DNA of 64,000 nt from Lithodes maja (lineage: Eukaryota > Arthropoda > Malacostraca > Decapoda > Lithodidae): the NCBI GenBank assembly GCA_037953745.1, contig JBAKBP010000186.1, positions 124,001 to 188,000 of the forward strand, given 5' to 3'. Shown here piece after piece: positions 12,388-24,733 of this stretch (position 1 is the stretch's first letter; each line of letters begins with the position of its first letter). Made by a program: the position numbers and the translations under genes. The notes under the pieces are model-generated. The model had not been told where the DNA came from and made no database searches. It worked only from the letters and a program-made list of their open reading frames with translations.

Positions 12388-13398
12388 TAAGATTATACTT
12401 GCACAACTAAACAAGATTATACTTGCACAACTAAACAAGATTATACTTGCACAACTAAACAAGATTATACTTGCATAACTAAACAAGATTATACTTGCAT
12501 AACTAAACAAGATTATACTTGCATAACTAAACAAGATTATACTTGCACAACTAAACAAGATTATACTTGCACAACTAAACAAGATTATACTTGCATAACT
12601 AAACAAGATTATACTTGCACAACTAAACAAGATTATACTTGCACAACTAAACAAGATTATACTTGCATAACTAAGCAAGATTATACTTGCATAACTAAAC
12701 AAGATTATACTTGCATAACTAAACAAGATTATACTTGCATAACTAAACAAGATTATACTTGCACAACTAAACAAGATTATACTTGCACAACTAAACAAGA
12801 TTATACTTGCATAACTAAACAAGATTATACTTGCATAACTAAACAAGATTATACTTGCATAACTAAACAAGATTATACTTGCACAACTAAACAAGATAAT
12901 ACTTGCACAACTAAACAAGATTATACTTGCACAACTAAACAAGATTATACTTGCACAACTAAACAAGATTATACTTGCATAACTAAACAAGATTATACTT
13001 GCATAACTAAACAAGATTATACTTGCATAACTAAACAAGATTATACTTGCACAACTAAACAAGATTATACTTGCACAACTAAACAAGATTATACTTGCAC
13101 AACTAAACAAGATTATACTTGCATAACTAAACAAGATTATACTTGCATAACTAAACAAGATTATACTTGCATAACTAAACAAGATTATACTTGCACAACT
13201 AAACAAGATTATACTTGCACAACTAAACAAGATTATACTTGCACAACTAAACAAGATTATACTTGCATAACTAAACAAGATTATACTTGCACAACTAAAC
13301 AAGATTATACTTGCATAACTAAACAAGATTATACTTGCACAACTAAACAAGATTATACTTGCACAACTAAACAAGATTATACTTGCATAACTAAACAA
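12388..13398. repeat. 24-bp satellite, 42 copies
   Basis: The unit AAGATTATACTTGCAYAACT plus AAAC repeats about 42 times with almost no change except one C/T site. The 24-bp period is 8 codons, so the minus strand stays open as a 363-codon frame repeating CASIILFS or YASIILFS. I regard that frame as a by-product of the period. Point differences occur near 12675 and 12898. The array lies between the left TIR and the 3' end of the transposase gene. Confidence 0.95.
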
Positions 13399-13562
13399 TT
13401 AAATTTGCTGCAAAATAAGTAGTAGACTACAAAAGGCTTACCTAACAAGGTTGCACACGATAGTGAAAGTAAGTTCTTAATCTCTAATATTTCACACAAT
13501 CATATCAAAATTAGAAAAAAGGTGTTTTGTTAGAGGGAACTTTGATACAGATTATACAATTG
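13399..13562. other. Spacer between satellite and transposase 3' end
   Basis: No cysteine-rich coding tail is evident here on the minus strand, where family members would be expected to have one. Confidence 0.4.
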
Positions 13563-16500
13563 TTACATCAATAATGTTTCTTCACTCAATTCTCTACATC
13601 CTTTGGCTGCAGCTGGCAGAGTGGTCCAATATGGTTCCCAGCCATGTGTGGTTCTTGACCATCCCCACTCAGAGGGGCATGGCAGTTGCATTTCAGGAAC
13701 AAGTATTTGACCCCACACATGTCCACTTTGGTAGGCTGCTCGTTTCACATGTTGTTTGAATGCTGCTGTTGTGGGTGGTAGGCTCTCAATCTTCCGTCGG
13801 TACCTTTTAGTGAAAAGCTCTTTTCTACTTTCATCAAGATTGATAGAAGAACTTGTTCGATCATATAAAATAATAACAAATCTTTCAAGTAGCTGATACA
13901 CGTCATCGCTGACACTGCGAAGAGGTGCTGACAAATCACAGAAAGCTTGGGTCACATCTGGGAATACCCTCCACACATCCCATGCAGACTTTTTACCCTT
14001 TTCCTGCAAAACATGAAACTGTGTCACAACCAGTGAAAGAGTGAAATCCTGAGAGTGCTTGTGATTTTTGGACACCAAGATTTGATGCAATGATGTGTGC
14101 AGGGGATATATCTCAGATGCTTTCCAAGGCCATATTCTACCCACAGTTCATCAACTTCAAGTTTCACAAAATTTGCAATGGCAAGCACCACTACATCTGT
14201 GTCCACCGTTCGTATGAGCAATCGTTTACAGCCCTTTCGTGCAGCATCACGCACATGAACAAATATTCTTATCTGCCTCTTCATGATTACAAGGCTGGAT
14301 ATTTGTGCAGTCAGCATTCTCCCGTGTGCATATAACATTATCTCCGCAGGTGGCATACACTTCCTTCTTTGTTTGAAAGTTGTCTCTAATGTAGGATGTG
14401 AGGAAGCCAAACAGTTCTGTCTTGTTGTCTTGATTTAGCAAACACTTGTTCCATTTTTTTGGAATCTTTGTTGTTTTCAAAACTCTTTTTCTGTCACCTT
14501 TTCCTCTCTTAACTCTGGCAGACTCTTTAAGACTTTCAGGAAAATATCTGTCCCACACAATATCCACCCTGTGTGCACTCTGTCGGTCAATATATGGGAG
14601 AAATACTTGTTCTGCATATTCCCCAAACGTACATGCAGTCTTGGGTTCCAGAAAATGCACTACTGCAGCACCATCAAATATCTTGGCCTCTCCAGCAGGT
14701 GCTTCAGTACATTTCAGTAGATCTGGCTCCAAAAGGCAGTCCACTAAATCTGACTTCTTGCCCAAACGTACCTTGCCATGTTCGGATAATGATGGTGGAT
14801 AGGGTTGATTTTCATACATAAAGAAGTCATCCATATTTATTGATCGTGTCTGGCATGATATATACAACTCTGAAAACGAAGCTACATTATCTTGAAGTGT
14901 GTTGACTTTCAACTGTGCTTTAGATTTATTGATGGTTTTCTGTTTGCTGAAGAGAGGCAAGTTACTTCTTGGGATGGGGTGTGTAACAGGTCTCAATGAT
15001 GATTCCAGCCTCTCACTGATATACATTTCATATTTGGTTTGACCTACGTCAATGACATTTTTGATGCTTTGCACAACAGCTGTATCCATAATATCTTTTG
15101 TGTCCAGAGTCACCAAATCATCTGATGTCTCATTGAATGGGTTTCCCATTTCCTCAAATGTGTTCACCATCGCATTAACTTTATCTCTGAATTGTTTCTG
15201 GATGCTTGGTACTTGTTCGTGATGATTGTGTTTTTTTGAAATGTTAGTTTTCATTGACTGTTCAAACTCTGTCAACAATCTTGCTAACTCTGGTCCTGCT
15301 ACTGTCCACCTTCGGAGAGCACTTGGGTTTTCAGTAAGCCCTACAGCACCTCCAGTCCCTTTTATTATAGCATTATTTTGTTCATGGCATTGATCAATTG
15401 CCATTCCAGAGAACACATTTGATGTTTTGTGAAGGACAAAATGTCCATTCTGGAACTGCTCACAGATGTCAGGGTGGACTCCAGACAGCATAGTCATATC
15501 CCTAATGTGCACTGGTAGCCAGCGAATATAGTGGGTGCTGTCTAAAGCGAAAAACCATGGCATCAACATAGTGAGTGTCTCTAAGTAAAGAGAAAAGTTT
15601 CCTTCTCTCTGTGCTCTCACAAAAGACAAAATCAACAGCTGAAACTCCATAGTGAGGTGCCAGAACAGAAACTGTGGACTTTGATTTTTTCTCATCTCTG
15701 TCCAAGCCTTGAAACCCATTGTCTCCTCTTCTTGCTCATTGATCACCTCTGTGTAAGTATGGAAAGCACGTTGTTGTAGGATTGACATAGAAGCTGCAGT
15801 AATCTGATGAGAGCGGCGAGTCTTGGTCACATGTGATGCTTTCTCAAATGATTCTGCAGTACCAGGTGTTGCAATGTCTGATCGCACGATGACCTCCACC
15901 CATCCACTTCCCTTAAGCCATGTCCCTAATGTTCTGAGCGCCGCCATTTCTATATGGAGGCCACCAAGCATGATGACAAACTTATCCTCCCCGTAGCTCT
16001 CTGGCCAACACCACTGTACTTGTTTGGCCAATGCAAATAAAGGTTGATCTACTGTCATCACTGGAATTTGTCCAGGATTGAGGAACTGCGAAGCTTCACT
16101 CACAACCTTCATTCCATGCTTAACCATTGCTACAGTGTGAACATTCTCATAGAACATGGGTAGCATTGCACCTATAGAAACTTGTTGTGGTACTTGTGGT
16201 TGTCTAGCGGCATGAAATGCAGCCCAGGATATGAAATCTTCAGTGGCGAGTTGGTCCTTCTTGTATAGGTCTCTAACATTGTGCAACCATTCATATTCTT
16301 CATCCAAGGCATCCGGATAAACATTCTCCGAGGGTTTAATTGGGCCAGTCACCTGTGGAATGAATGGTCTACTAGTGTGCAGTCTTGCAGGAACAACGTT
16401 AGTGTATTCTTGTGGCAGGTCACATACTTTTCTTGCATATTGTTGTTTCTCCAAAGATATAGGATTTCTCTCTGTACCTCGATTTAATGAAGTTGGACAC

Positions 16501-17974
16501 TGAAAAACTGAGATGCTTGTTCCATGAAATGAATCATGAGCTGTTGTTGCACTTGGGTTATGGTCTATGTTATCTAGGGCAGCAACAGTGAACAGCTTAT
16601 GTTTCAAATTCATGGGACAAACAGTCTTCTCTGCTTCAAACCGCTCACATACTTTATTAGCAATGTCTGTTAACACTTGAAGAATACGTTCATAGGAAAC
16701 ACTCATCCCAAGTTTGTACATAATATCAACCAATTATTTGCTGCGTGTTAGTGTGTGTATCTTTAAACCCACATACAGAGGCAATGGGGTTTCCCGGTCT
16801 GTTGTGTGTCTACCACACCCAGTTTTTGGTTCTTTTTTGGCACGCTTTACACTGTTGAAGAGCATGAGTTGAGCAATAGACACAGTATGATTTTGGGTTG
16901 ATGAATTCTCACGGTTTCTTATGTTTGGGCCATGCAACACCATTTCCACCAGAGCTAACAATGAAGATGGAACAGAACTGCCTTGGCAGTCAGGGGTAAA
17001 TGAGCCATTGAACTGTTGTTTTATCTGAAACATCTCACACCTAACAATCTCAGCAGCCTTTACTAACTGCAGTGCTTCATCGTCATAATCTCTACCTGTT
17101 ACACATTCATCTATCATATTGTCAACATCGTCCTTGAAAATTAACAAAGTGCTCTGGCCCTTACTGTGTTTATTTGTATGACACACCAAGTCTGGTATTT
17201 GTGCCAAAATTCTGTTTTTTAATCTTGTCACGTGTATGTGTTCATCCTCCACACCAAGGGACAGCAATCGTTCTTTGTACAAATGGGCCAGATCTGTCAG
17301 TTTGAATGTGTTGATGTTTGAGTAATTTCGAGATTCATTTATGTATGATATCAGTTCAGCTAACACAATACCATGAACATTGTTGGTGGCAACAGTTTCA
17401 TCAGTGGATTGTAAATATTTGTCATGTTTCTTGTACAATGCAGTTAAACAGTTTGCATGATAAACTGCATCAATCGCTATTACATCACCTTCAGATAGTT
17501 TAGCCAGCAATTTTGAATCAACAAGATCTATTGCACACTTGCGCACTTTCTCATCTAAACTATGTGTTGCAGCTACACGCCTATATACATCACAGTGTTC
17601 AACAATTTTATCACATACCAAACAAAGCTCATCATTGGTGTTTCCTTCAGATTTTGATGATGACCTTGTAACTTTTTCAGAGGGGCCTTCTTTATCATTC
17701 TCAAGTGTTTCCAAGAGTTTCCTTTTCTTGTTCTGTACTTGTTTCAGAATTTGACTACTGTATTTTACTCTGCAACGTTTGTGCCATGAAGCACAGTGTT
17801 CAGACAGGACACCCGCACTAAAAAAATCAAGATTATGTCTTTTGGAAGAGCATCGACCTCTTGGAATTGCTTAATAATTGTTTCTAAAGTAACACCCTTG
17901 ACCTCTGTCGTTTCTTTTTGTATTGGAAGGACATTCAAGATCTTCAGATGTTTTTTCTTGGCAAAACACACATT
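13563..17974 (-). pseudogene. Academ-type transposase with XPG/PIN-like part, broken
   Basis: Read right to left, 17971-17765 and then the frame open from about 17812 to 16734 give zinc-finger-like sites (HCASWHKRC; CLVCDKIVEHC, followed by YHANCLTALY). A TAA stop interrupts an otherwise continuous frame at 16734-16736, and 16733-14247 continues for 828 codons with ALDNIDHNPSATTAHDSFHG, PVMTVDQPLFALAK and MLGGLHIEMA, likely catalytic-region signatures. The C-terminal part is split by frameshifts near 14255, 14110 and 13998 but keeps PCNHEEAD, TVDTDVVVLA and FTGCDTVS, which look like XPG/PIN nuclease acidic sites, then ERFVIILYDRTSS and ended by CRELSEETLLM. A cysteine-rich tail known in the family is absent. 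No in-frame ATG start is certain. Nuclease and transposase roles are inferred from motifs; an unrelated invertebrate multicopy family is the alternative. Confidence 0.7.
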
Positions 17975-18152
17975 CCTTCCAGTCTATTTCAGTCGCTATT
18001 CTGAATGTTTGATGTAGGTTATGGCTATCGTCTTATTCTCACACATGACCTGAAACAACAGAATATTCAATGTGAGGAACTATGAACATTAAGCTGGTTG
18101 CAAGCTTATTATAAGTGCCATTTCAAGAAGAATAAATAGCTACAAAATCAAG

Positions 18153-18702
18153 GGTGGCCGGGAATGCTACCCCACAGTGCGCCCAGACAACGCTAAAGTT
18201 GTCTCCACGTAACTCTCTATATCTCCGGCCCTAATTAATATATTTTCAATCTCTTTGTGGCATTACATTACTCATAATTTTCTTAACAAAAAGTAATACA
18301 ACATAAGGTACGATTTGATGCGTAATTTTCGTGATATTAATGATTTTGTAAAAGACTTTACAAAACGGTAACATAAAATATTTTACAAAATCAAAAATAC
18401 CATAGAAACGACTGATTTAATCATATTTTGTTATTTAATTACATTTTTTGGCAATGTTATTAGGAAGTAAAAGCTGCAAACAGAATTAAAATATATTGAT
18501 TAGGAGTGGAGATATGGGGAGTTATATGGAGGCAACTTGAGATTCTGCGAGGCGGACTTTGGGGCGGCGCCCCCGGCCCCCGGGGAGGTCCACAAGAGTG
18601 TTTCTATATCCAGTTTTACTCGCAATGGTCTAATGTACATGTGTGCCAAAATTGACATTTGTTTCCAAAAGTGCACAAATCAACTCCTAAGCCACTAGAC
18701 TA
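18153..18702 (-). repeat. Right terminal inverted repeat of the Academ-like element
   Basis: It pairs with 11529-12089. The short stretch 17975-18152 between it and the gene would be the 5' leader of the minus-strand transposase. Confidence 0.85.
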
Positions 18703-18943
18703 TTACTCCCACAAGGGGTAGGCAGGATTAGCAAGAGATACGAGAAAGGAAATAAAGGTGACAGGAGAACACATAGAACAGTTAGCCCACAATAAGCAAG
18801 CACACAAGCATTCAGAAGCACCAATCAATCATCAGGTTAATCAACAGTGGTAAAACAAGAAAGGGTCGTCTATATATTGGTATGGAGTCAAATGTTACAG
18901 TAGCTAACTTGCTTGCTATATTATATTGTTAACCATCGTGTAT

Positions 18944-19158
18944 TTAACCCATCCAGTACTAGTGACGTCCTTTTCAGTATATTCTGGCAACTATTAGATG
19001 ATTTTATTCAGCTTAGGAAGGACCTTCAACAATGAAAAAGCTACATACTATCTCATTTAACCCTTTCAGCTACCACAGATCCTTCCTAAGCTGAATAAAA
19101 TCGTCTAATAGTGTCCATAATAGGATGAGAAGAAAGTCACCGGTACTGCACTAGTTAA
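18944..19158. mobile_element. D-family TTAA-flanked MITE, 215 bp
   Basis: TTAA lies at both ends (18944-18947 and 19155-19158). The halves are roughly inverted: CAGTAC..GTGAC and the block around CTTAGGAAGG recur inverted at the other end. Related copies lie at 24237-24441, 33108-33321 and, split, 47603-59668. Confidence 0.7.
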
Positions 19159-19199
19159 AGCAACAGTAAATATGCGGTAGCTATATTATGTTGTGCTAT

Positions 19200-20047
19200 T
19201 ACCCATCCTACCTACTACATGTCCCCCCTGTTCTACATAATTTATTATCCTCCATCATGTTAACCATCCCACCTACTACAATCCCCCCTGTTCTACATAT
19301 CATCCTCCATCATATTAACCATCCCACCTACTACAATCCCCCCTGTTCTACATATTATCCTCCATCATTTTACCCATCCCACCTACTACATATCCCCCCT
19401 GTTCTACATATCATCCTCCATCATATTACCCATCCCACCTACTACATATTATCCCCCTTGTTCTACATATTATCCTCCATCATATTACCCATCCCACCTA
19501 CTACATATCCCCCCTGTTCTACATATTATCCTCCATCATATTACCCATCCCACCTACTACATATCCCCCCTGTTCTACATATCATCCTCCATCATATTAC
19601 CCATCCGACCTACTACATATCCTCCCTGTTCTACATATCATCCTCCATCATATTACCCATCCCACCTACTACATATCCTCCCTGTTCTACATATCATCCT
19701 CCATCATATTACCCATCCCACCTAGTACATAATTATCCCCCCTGTTCTACATATCATCCTCCATCATATTACCCATCCCACCTACTACATATCCCCCCTG
19801 TTCTACATATCATCCTCCATCATATTACCCATCCCACCTACTACATATCCCCCCTGTTCTACATATCATCCTCCATCATATTACCCATCCCACCTACTAC
19901 ATATCCTCCCTGTTCTACATATCATCCTCCATCATATTAACCATCCCACCTACTACATGTCCTCCCTGTTCTACATATCATCCTCCATCATATTACCCAT
20001 CCCACCTACTACATATCCCCCCTGTTCTACATATTATCCTCCATCAT
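19200..20047. repeat. 56-bp pyrimidine-rich minisatellite, ~15 copies
   Basis: The unit, built around CCCCCCTGTTCTACATAT and CATCCTCCATCATATTACCC, recurs every 56 bp with a few length variants (for example near 19440 and 19735). Because 56 is not a multiple of 3 and no frame contains stops, long frames arise by chance; I do not call a protein. Confidence 0.95.
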
Positions 20048-21330
20048 CCCACCCTTCCTTAGTTTTTCCAGCATCCTCCCTTCCTTCGACTTTAACCCAT
20101 ATCCCTCCTACCTCCCGTGAAGCACCATTTAACGGTGTGACAAATCAAGGGTGGTGTCTCTGCGACTCTGCATCCCTGCTCCCTGGGGGTAAAAGTATGG
20201 TGGCATCTGGCAAGCTAACAATGATGGGTATTTATCGCCACACTCACTTCTCACTCTCAGTACCCGTCTCACGTCTGACTGTTCAAGTTATAGGATGTCT
20301 TAGTTTCCTCATTTGAGTCATTTCCAGTGACGCCAAGAGGACATACTCACATTAATTGAACTCTATAAGGAGAATTTGTGCCTATGGCAAGTGTTTTTGC
20401 ATGCGTTTCAATGTCTGGCCTGCCCGGGCTGCCCCACAGTTACCACGTAGCCTTGTAAACCGATAACCGTGCTCGTTGTGGCGCACATCTTTTGTCCCTC
20501 GTGCCTCACCACCCTGCGATAAATGTTTCACCGTGCACACGTGGCCTCACCATCTTCTCCTAGTCCACCCCAACTTTCTCCCACCTCCCACTTATTCCTT
20601 CAACCATTTCCTCATGTGTCACCTCCAGGTTTCCCCTCCATCATATTCCTTTCAGATGCTTCCACTCCTTCCTTCGTAATATTTCCTCCATTCAGCTTGA
20701 AGTAGTTTAAGTCATAGGATGAGAGAAAAACAGATTGAGTGAGAGACTCTCAAAATTTGATGGGTTGGGTGTGATGTTTATCAGCTTTCTGCAGATTCCT
20801 GTTATTTTATGTATACTTATGTTCTAACCTACCCAAACATAATCTTTCCTGACTGAACCTAAGCAGCTTTTACTTGACTTAATCTCCAAACCTATGAACG
20901 GAACAAACACTGAACGGAAATGAGAAACCATCATCAGGCATTTAACTAAATACAATGAAGTACAGACCATATCATAACTGTATTTATTACATATTCAGCA
21001 TAGGAGTTTACCATTTACAACCTAATAAGTAATAAGGTAGGTGAGTGATTTTCTTTCAACACAGAAGGGACAACAAAATAGTGCCTGTCGTGTAAAGAGG
21101 AATGTCAGACAAATTCAAGGTTTATTTGAGTAAAAACAATGTTTGCGCACACTACTAATTTTAAGTCGAATGTGTGAATTGAAGAAAAGATGTAAAACAT
21201 TTTGCAATCCGTTTGTCATTCATTGTTCTTTCTTGAGCTTAACAAAACCGTCTAATATAAGCCAGAATAAAAGTAAGCTGCCGCCAGGGAACAGAAGGAG
21301 TCAGTTGTCCAGGTGGGTCAGTGTTGGATC
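20048..21330. other. Unassigned sequence
   Basis: No tandem array, long inverted repeat or supported coding region is visible. Confidence 0.4.
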
Positions 21331-21331
21331 A

Positions 21332-21500
21332 ATACCAGACCCTTGATGGTACCCTTGTTGACAGTCAGGTACAATACCAGACCCTTGATGGTACCCTTGT
21401 TGACAGTCAGGTACAATACCAGACCCTTGATGGTACCCTTGTTGACAGTCAGGTACAATACCAGACCCTTGATGGTACCCTTGTTGACAGTCAGGTACAA
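21332..21500. repeat. 42-bp minisatellite, 4 copies
   Basis: Four almost identical copies of a unit containing ACCAGACCCTTGATGGTACC. The last copy ends about 10 bp before a family A MITE edge. The 14-codon period keeps several frames open on both strands. Confidence 0.95.
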
Positions 21501-21509
21501 TGTGGTAAG

Positions 21510-21745
21510 TTAAGGGAGATTTTCACTTCAGGGTTTCTTTTCTGGATCTCCTTCCCCCTCGTGTTTAGCCACTTTAGTTGTGAGATTTTAAGACATTAGT
21601 TTGGCCAATTTAAGACTGTTCGCCATATATATGTTAGTTTTATTACTTCTCTAGCCATTTAGGTGTCGATGTTTCCCTGGCGGACGATAGCGAGCCTGTA
21701 ATGTAGGAGGAACTGGCCTACGGCCGGGATATTTTTTGGTGATAG
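21510..21745 (-). mobile_element. Family A TTAA MITE, reversed, truncated
   Basis: It starts TTAAGGGAG at 21510 and follows the reverse complement of 22065-22441 through the block CTATCGTCCGCCAGG-like region to about 21745, where the match fades. The far edge is uncertain. Confidence 0.5.
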
Positions 21746-22064
21746 AGGCCCTCAACTTATGTTATACTGTCCAACATTTTATGGGAGTCGTTTGACTGAT
21801 GGCTAGAGATGGGGCATAGTGACCATACCCCAACCTGCCTTTTGTCTCCTTCATACAAATACAAACTAAAATAATAAATATCTTGTCAGGGCCCTCAATG
21901 ATTTATAAAATAGCCTCTAGAGACAAAATTGACCACCCTCTCTCTCTCACACACACTCTCTCTCTCTCTCTCTGCAATCAAGAATACATTAAGGTGATCC
22001 TGCCGCTACTTCCTGCCCTGAGTTAAGAGTGCAGCTTTCTTTGTTTACGCTAATATACGCCCCT

Positions 22065-22441
22065 TTAAGGGGGTAGTGCTCGTTTTTTGGTCTATATATT
22101 TAATTATTAATTGTTTTTTTAGTTTCCTCACTAGACCTCCATCAAACTTAGAAAAACACCCCCTAGAGTCCTAGACCACCTTTAAAGATAAATTTGTATT
22201 TTTTTCGGTAGAAAAATGTCCCAGCCGAGGGCCGGTTTCTTCTGAAATTAGAGGCTCGCTATCGCTCGACAGGAAAAAATCGACACCTAAAGGGCACGAA
22301 AGGTTTTAATATTGATACACAAATGAGACCAAAGGTCTCAAAATCGCCAAACTAACGGAACGAACATCTTATAACCTCAAAACTAATATGCTAAACATGA
22401 GAGAGAAGGGAGTCTATAAAAAGCGAGTACTACCCCCTTAA
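22065..22441 (+). mobile_element. Family A TTAA MITE, complete reference copy
   Basis: This 377 bp unit has TTAA at both ends and inverted ends GGGGGTAGTGCTCG and CGAGTACTACCCCC, with one mismatch in 14, extending into T-rich/A-rich flanks. It has no coding region. Relatives lie at 21510, 23908 and 25859 (reversed), and 24466 and ~32790 (forward). TTAA duplication points to piggyBac or Kolobok enzymes supplied elsewhere. Confidence 0.75.
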
Positions 22442-22565
22442 CCTCTCTCATTACCGATGCTACTATTTGATTTATTTAATAATACATTTTAATATATCTC
22501 TATTAGCCGGAAGTGAACGCAGCTAATCATTAGTGTTTAATAAATTGGTCCGTTTAGATGCGTGT

Positions 22566-22729
22566 GTGTGTGTGTTAGGGTTTTTAGTAATGTTCCCTCT
22601 TCAAAACACGCACACCGACACACACACACACACACACACACATATTAACTCTAACTCTCATACTCTCACTCACAATCACACACATATTAAGTTTCACTCT
22701 CACTCACAATTTATCTCTCTCTCTCGCTT

Positions 22730-22773
<44 letters not shown>

Positions 22774-23868
22774 ACATATTAACTCTCACTCTCTCACTCA
22801 CAATCACACACTCTCTCTCTCTCTCACACACACATACATATTAACTCTCAGTCTCAGCCACTCTCATTCTCTCACACACATTAACTCTCAGTCTCAGTCA
22901 CTCTCATTCTCTCACACACACATACATATTAACTCTCAGTCTCAGTCACTCTCATTCTCTCACACACATTAACTCTCAGTCTCAGTCACTCTCATTCTCT
23001 CACACACATTAACTCTCAGTCTCAGTCACTCTCATTCTCTCACACACACATACATATTAACTCTCAGTCTCAGTCACTCTCATTCTCTCACACACATTAA
23101 CTCTCAGTCTCAGTCACTCTCATTCTCTCACACACACATACATATTAACTCTCAGTCTCAGTCACTCTCATTCTCTCACACACATTAACTCTCAGTCTCA
23201 GTCACTCTCATTCTCTCACACACACACATACATATTAACTCTCAGTCTCAGTCACTCTCATTCTCTCACACACATTAACTCTCAGTCTCAGTCACTCTCA
23301 TTCTCTCACACACACATACATATTAACTCTCAGTCTCAGTCACTCTCATTCTCTCACACACACATACATATTAACTCTCAGTCTCAGTCACTCTCATTCT
23401 CTCACACACAATCACACACATATTAACTCTCACTCACAATCTCTCTCCCTCTCTCTCTCACACACACATACATATTAACTCTCAGTCTCAGTCACTCTCA
23501 TTCTCTCACACACACATACATATTAACTCTCAGTCTCAGTCACTCTCATTCTCTCACACACATATTAACTCTCACTCACAATCTCTCTCCCTCTCTCTCT
23601 CACACACACATACATAATATTAACTCTCAGTCTCTGTCACTCTCATTCTCTCACACACATATTAACTCTCACTCACAATCTCTCTCCCTCTCTCTCTCAC
23701 ACACACACATACATATTAACTCTCAGTCTCAGTCACTCTCATTCTCTCACACACATATTAACTCTCACTCACAATCTCTCTCCCTCTCTCTCTCACACAC
23801 ACATACATATTAACTCTCAGTCTCTGTCACTCTCATTCTCTCACACACATATTAACTCTCACTCACAA

Positions 23869-23903
<35 letters not shown>

Positions 23904-23905
23904 TA
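22566..23905. repeat. Complex CA/CT minisatellite-microsatellite array
   Basis: Blocks built from TTAACTCTCAGTCTCAGTCA, CTCTCATTCTCT and CACACATACATA alternate in varying order for 1.3 kb. A second block type with CTCACTCACAATCTCTCTCC appears from about 23430. It runs directly into a family A MITE fragment at 23908. Confidence 0.95.
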
Positions 23906-23907
23906 CT

Positions 23908-24150
23908 TTGGCGATATTAAGACGTTTTACCCCATTAAGGTGGCGTTTTTTTCCTGGCGAGCGATAGCGAGCCTGCAACTCACAAGGAACCAGCCTTCAG
24001 CCGGGAGTTTGTTCCCGAAAAATGCACAAACACATTTTGAAGGGTGTGTTTTTTTTTGTTTTTTGTTTTTTTTTCCTAAAGAAGGTCTAGGGAGGAAACT
24101 AAAGGAATCATAAGATAATAAATAATACACATATTCATAAAAACCTTCTC
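23908..24150 (-). mobile_element. Family A TTAA MITE, reversed, truncated at the array
   Basis: It follows the reverse complement of the reference copy from its GGCGATTTTGAGAC-like block to the A-rich inner part. The first ~110 bp are missing, replaced by the minisatellite. Confidence 0.55.
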
Positions 24151-24236
24151 TAAGGGTTAGTTTAAAACACAGTAAATCATTAAAATATACATTCCTTCAT
24201 TAACTGATTGAAAAATAAACAATATTATGAAAAGTG

Positions 24237-24441
24237 TCAACCCTTTGAGAATTATGCGGAGTTTTGACAATTTAGTATGACTATCATTAGACGAGTTCAT
24301 ACAGCTTAGGAAGAATCTATTGTAATTATACTATCTCTATAACCCTCTCATTTCCCGATGCCCTTCCTAAGATAAATAAAATCGTCTAATAATAGCCAGA
24401 ACACAGAAAACAAATGCGTCATTGTATCGTGAAAGGGTTAA
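24237..24441. mobile_element. D-family TTAA MITE copy
   Basis: The left edge is TCAACCC (one change from TTAA); the right edge is GGGTTAA at 24435-24441. The internal CCTTCCTAA..ATAAAATCGTCTAATA block is shared with the other D copies. Confidence 0.65.
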
Positions 24442-24733
24442 AACACAAATCATTTATGGAAAGTGTTAAGGGGGTAGCGGCTATTTGTTGGTGTATTTAT
24501 ATATGCATTTATCTATCTATTAGTTACCTCTCTAGGCCTCCATCAAGCTTAAAAATACATCCCCTAGACCCCCTTTCAAGATAAATTTGTACATTTTTTG
24601 GTAGAAAATGTCCCGGCCGAAGGCCTGTTCCTCCCAAAATTTCAGGCTCGCTATTACTCACCAGGAATAAATCGACAACTAAATGGCACAGTAGCCTAGT
24701 CTTAACATTGACAAAGAAGTAAGGTGAAAGGTC

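Larger units (their letters stand above)
11529..18702. mobile_element. Academ-like DNA transposon, 7.2 kb, long TIRs
   Basis: The ends 11529-12089 and 18153-18702 are inverted complements over about 550 bp, both starting TAGTCTAGTGGCTTAG from the outside. TTA lies directly outside each (11526-11528 and 18703-18705), consistent with a 3-bp target duplication; because the TIR starts with TA, a 2-bp TA duplication cannot be excluded. The interior carries one long minus-strand gene (13563-17974), a 24-bp satellite and a piece of a D-family MITE. Academ elements are known for a very large transposase, some with an XPG-type nuclease part and a cysteine-rich C-terminus, and a 3-4 bp duplication. Assignment rests on recalled family features and motif reading. 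The TIRs are well kept, but the gene is broken. Confidence 0.65.

Noticed and set aside
12307..13398. 363-codon minus-strand ORF that looks like a repetitive membrane protein
   Set aside because: It is created entirely by a 24-bp tandem repeat whose period is a multiple of three; there is no start context or non-repeat domain.
19188..19940. 250-codon proline- and tyrosine-rich ORF
   Set aside because: It comes from a 56-bp array that lacks stops in all frames on this strand; the frame changes at every unit.
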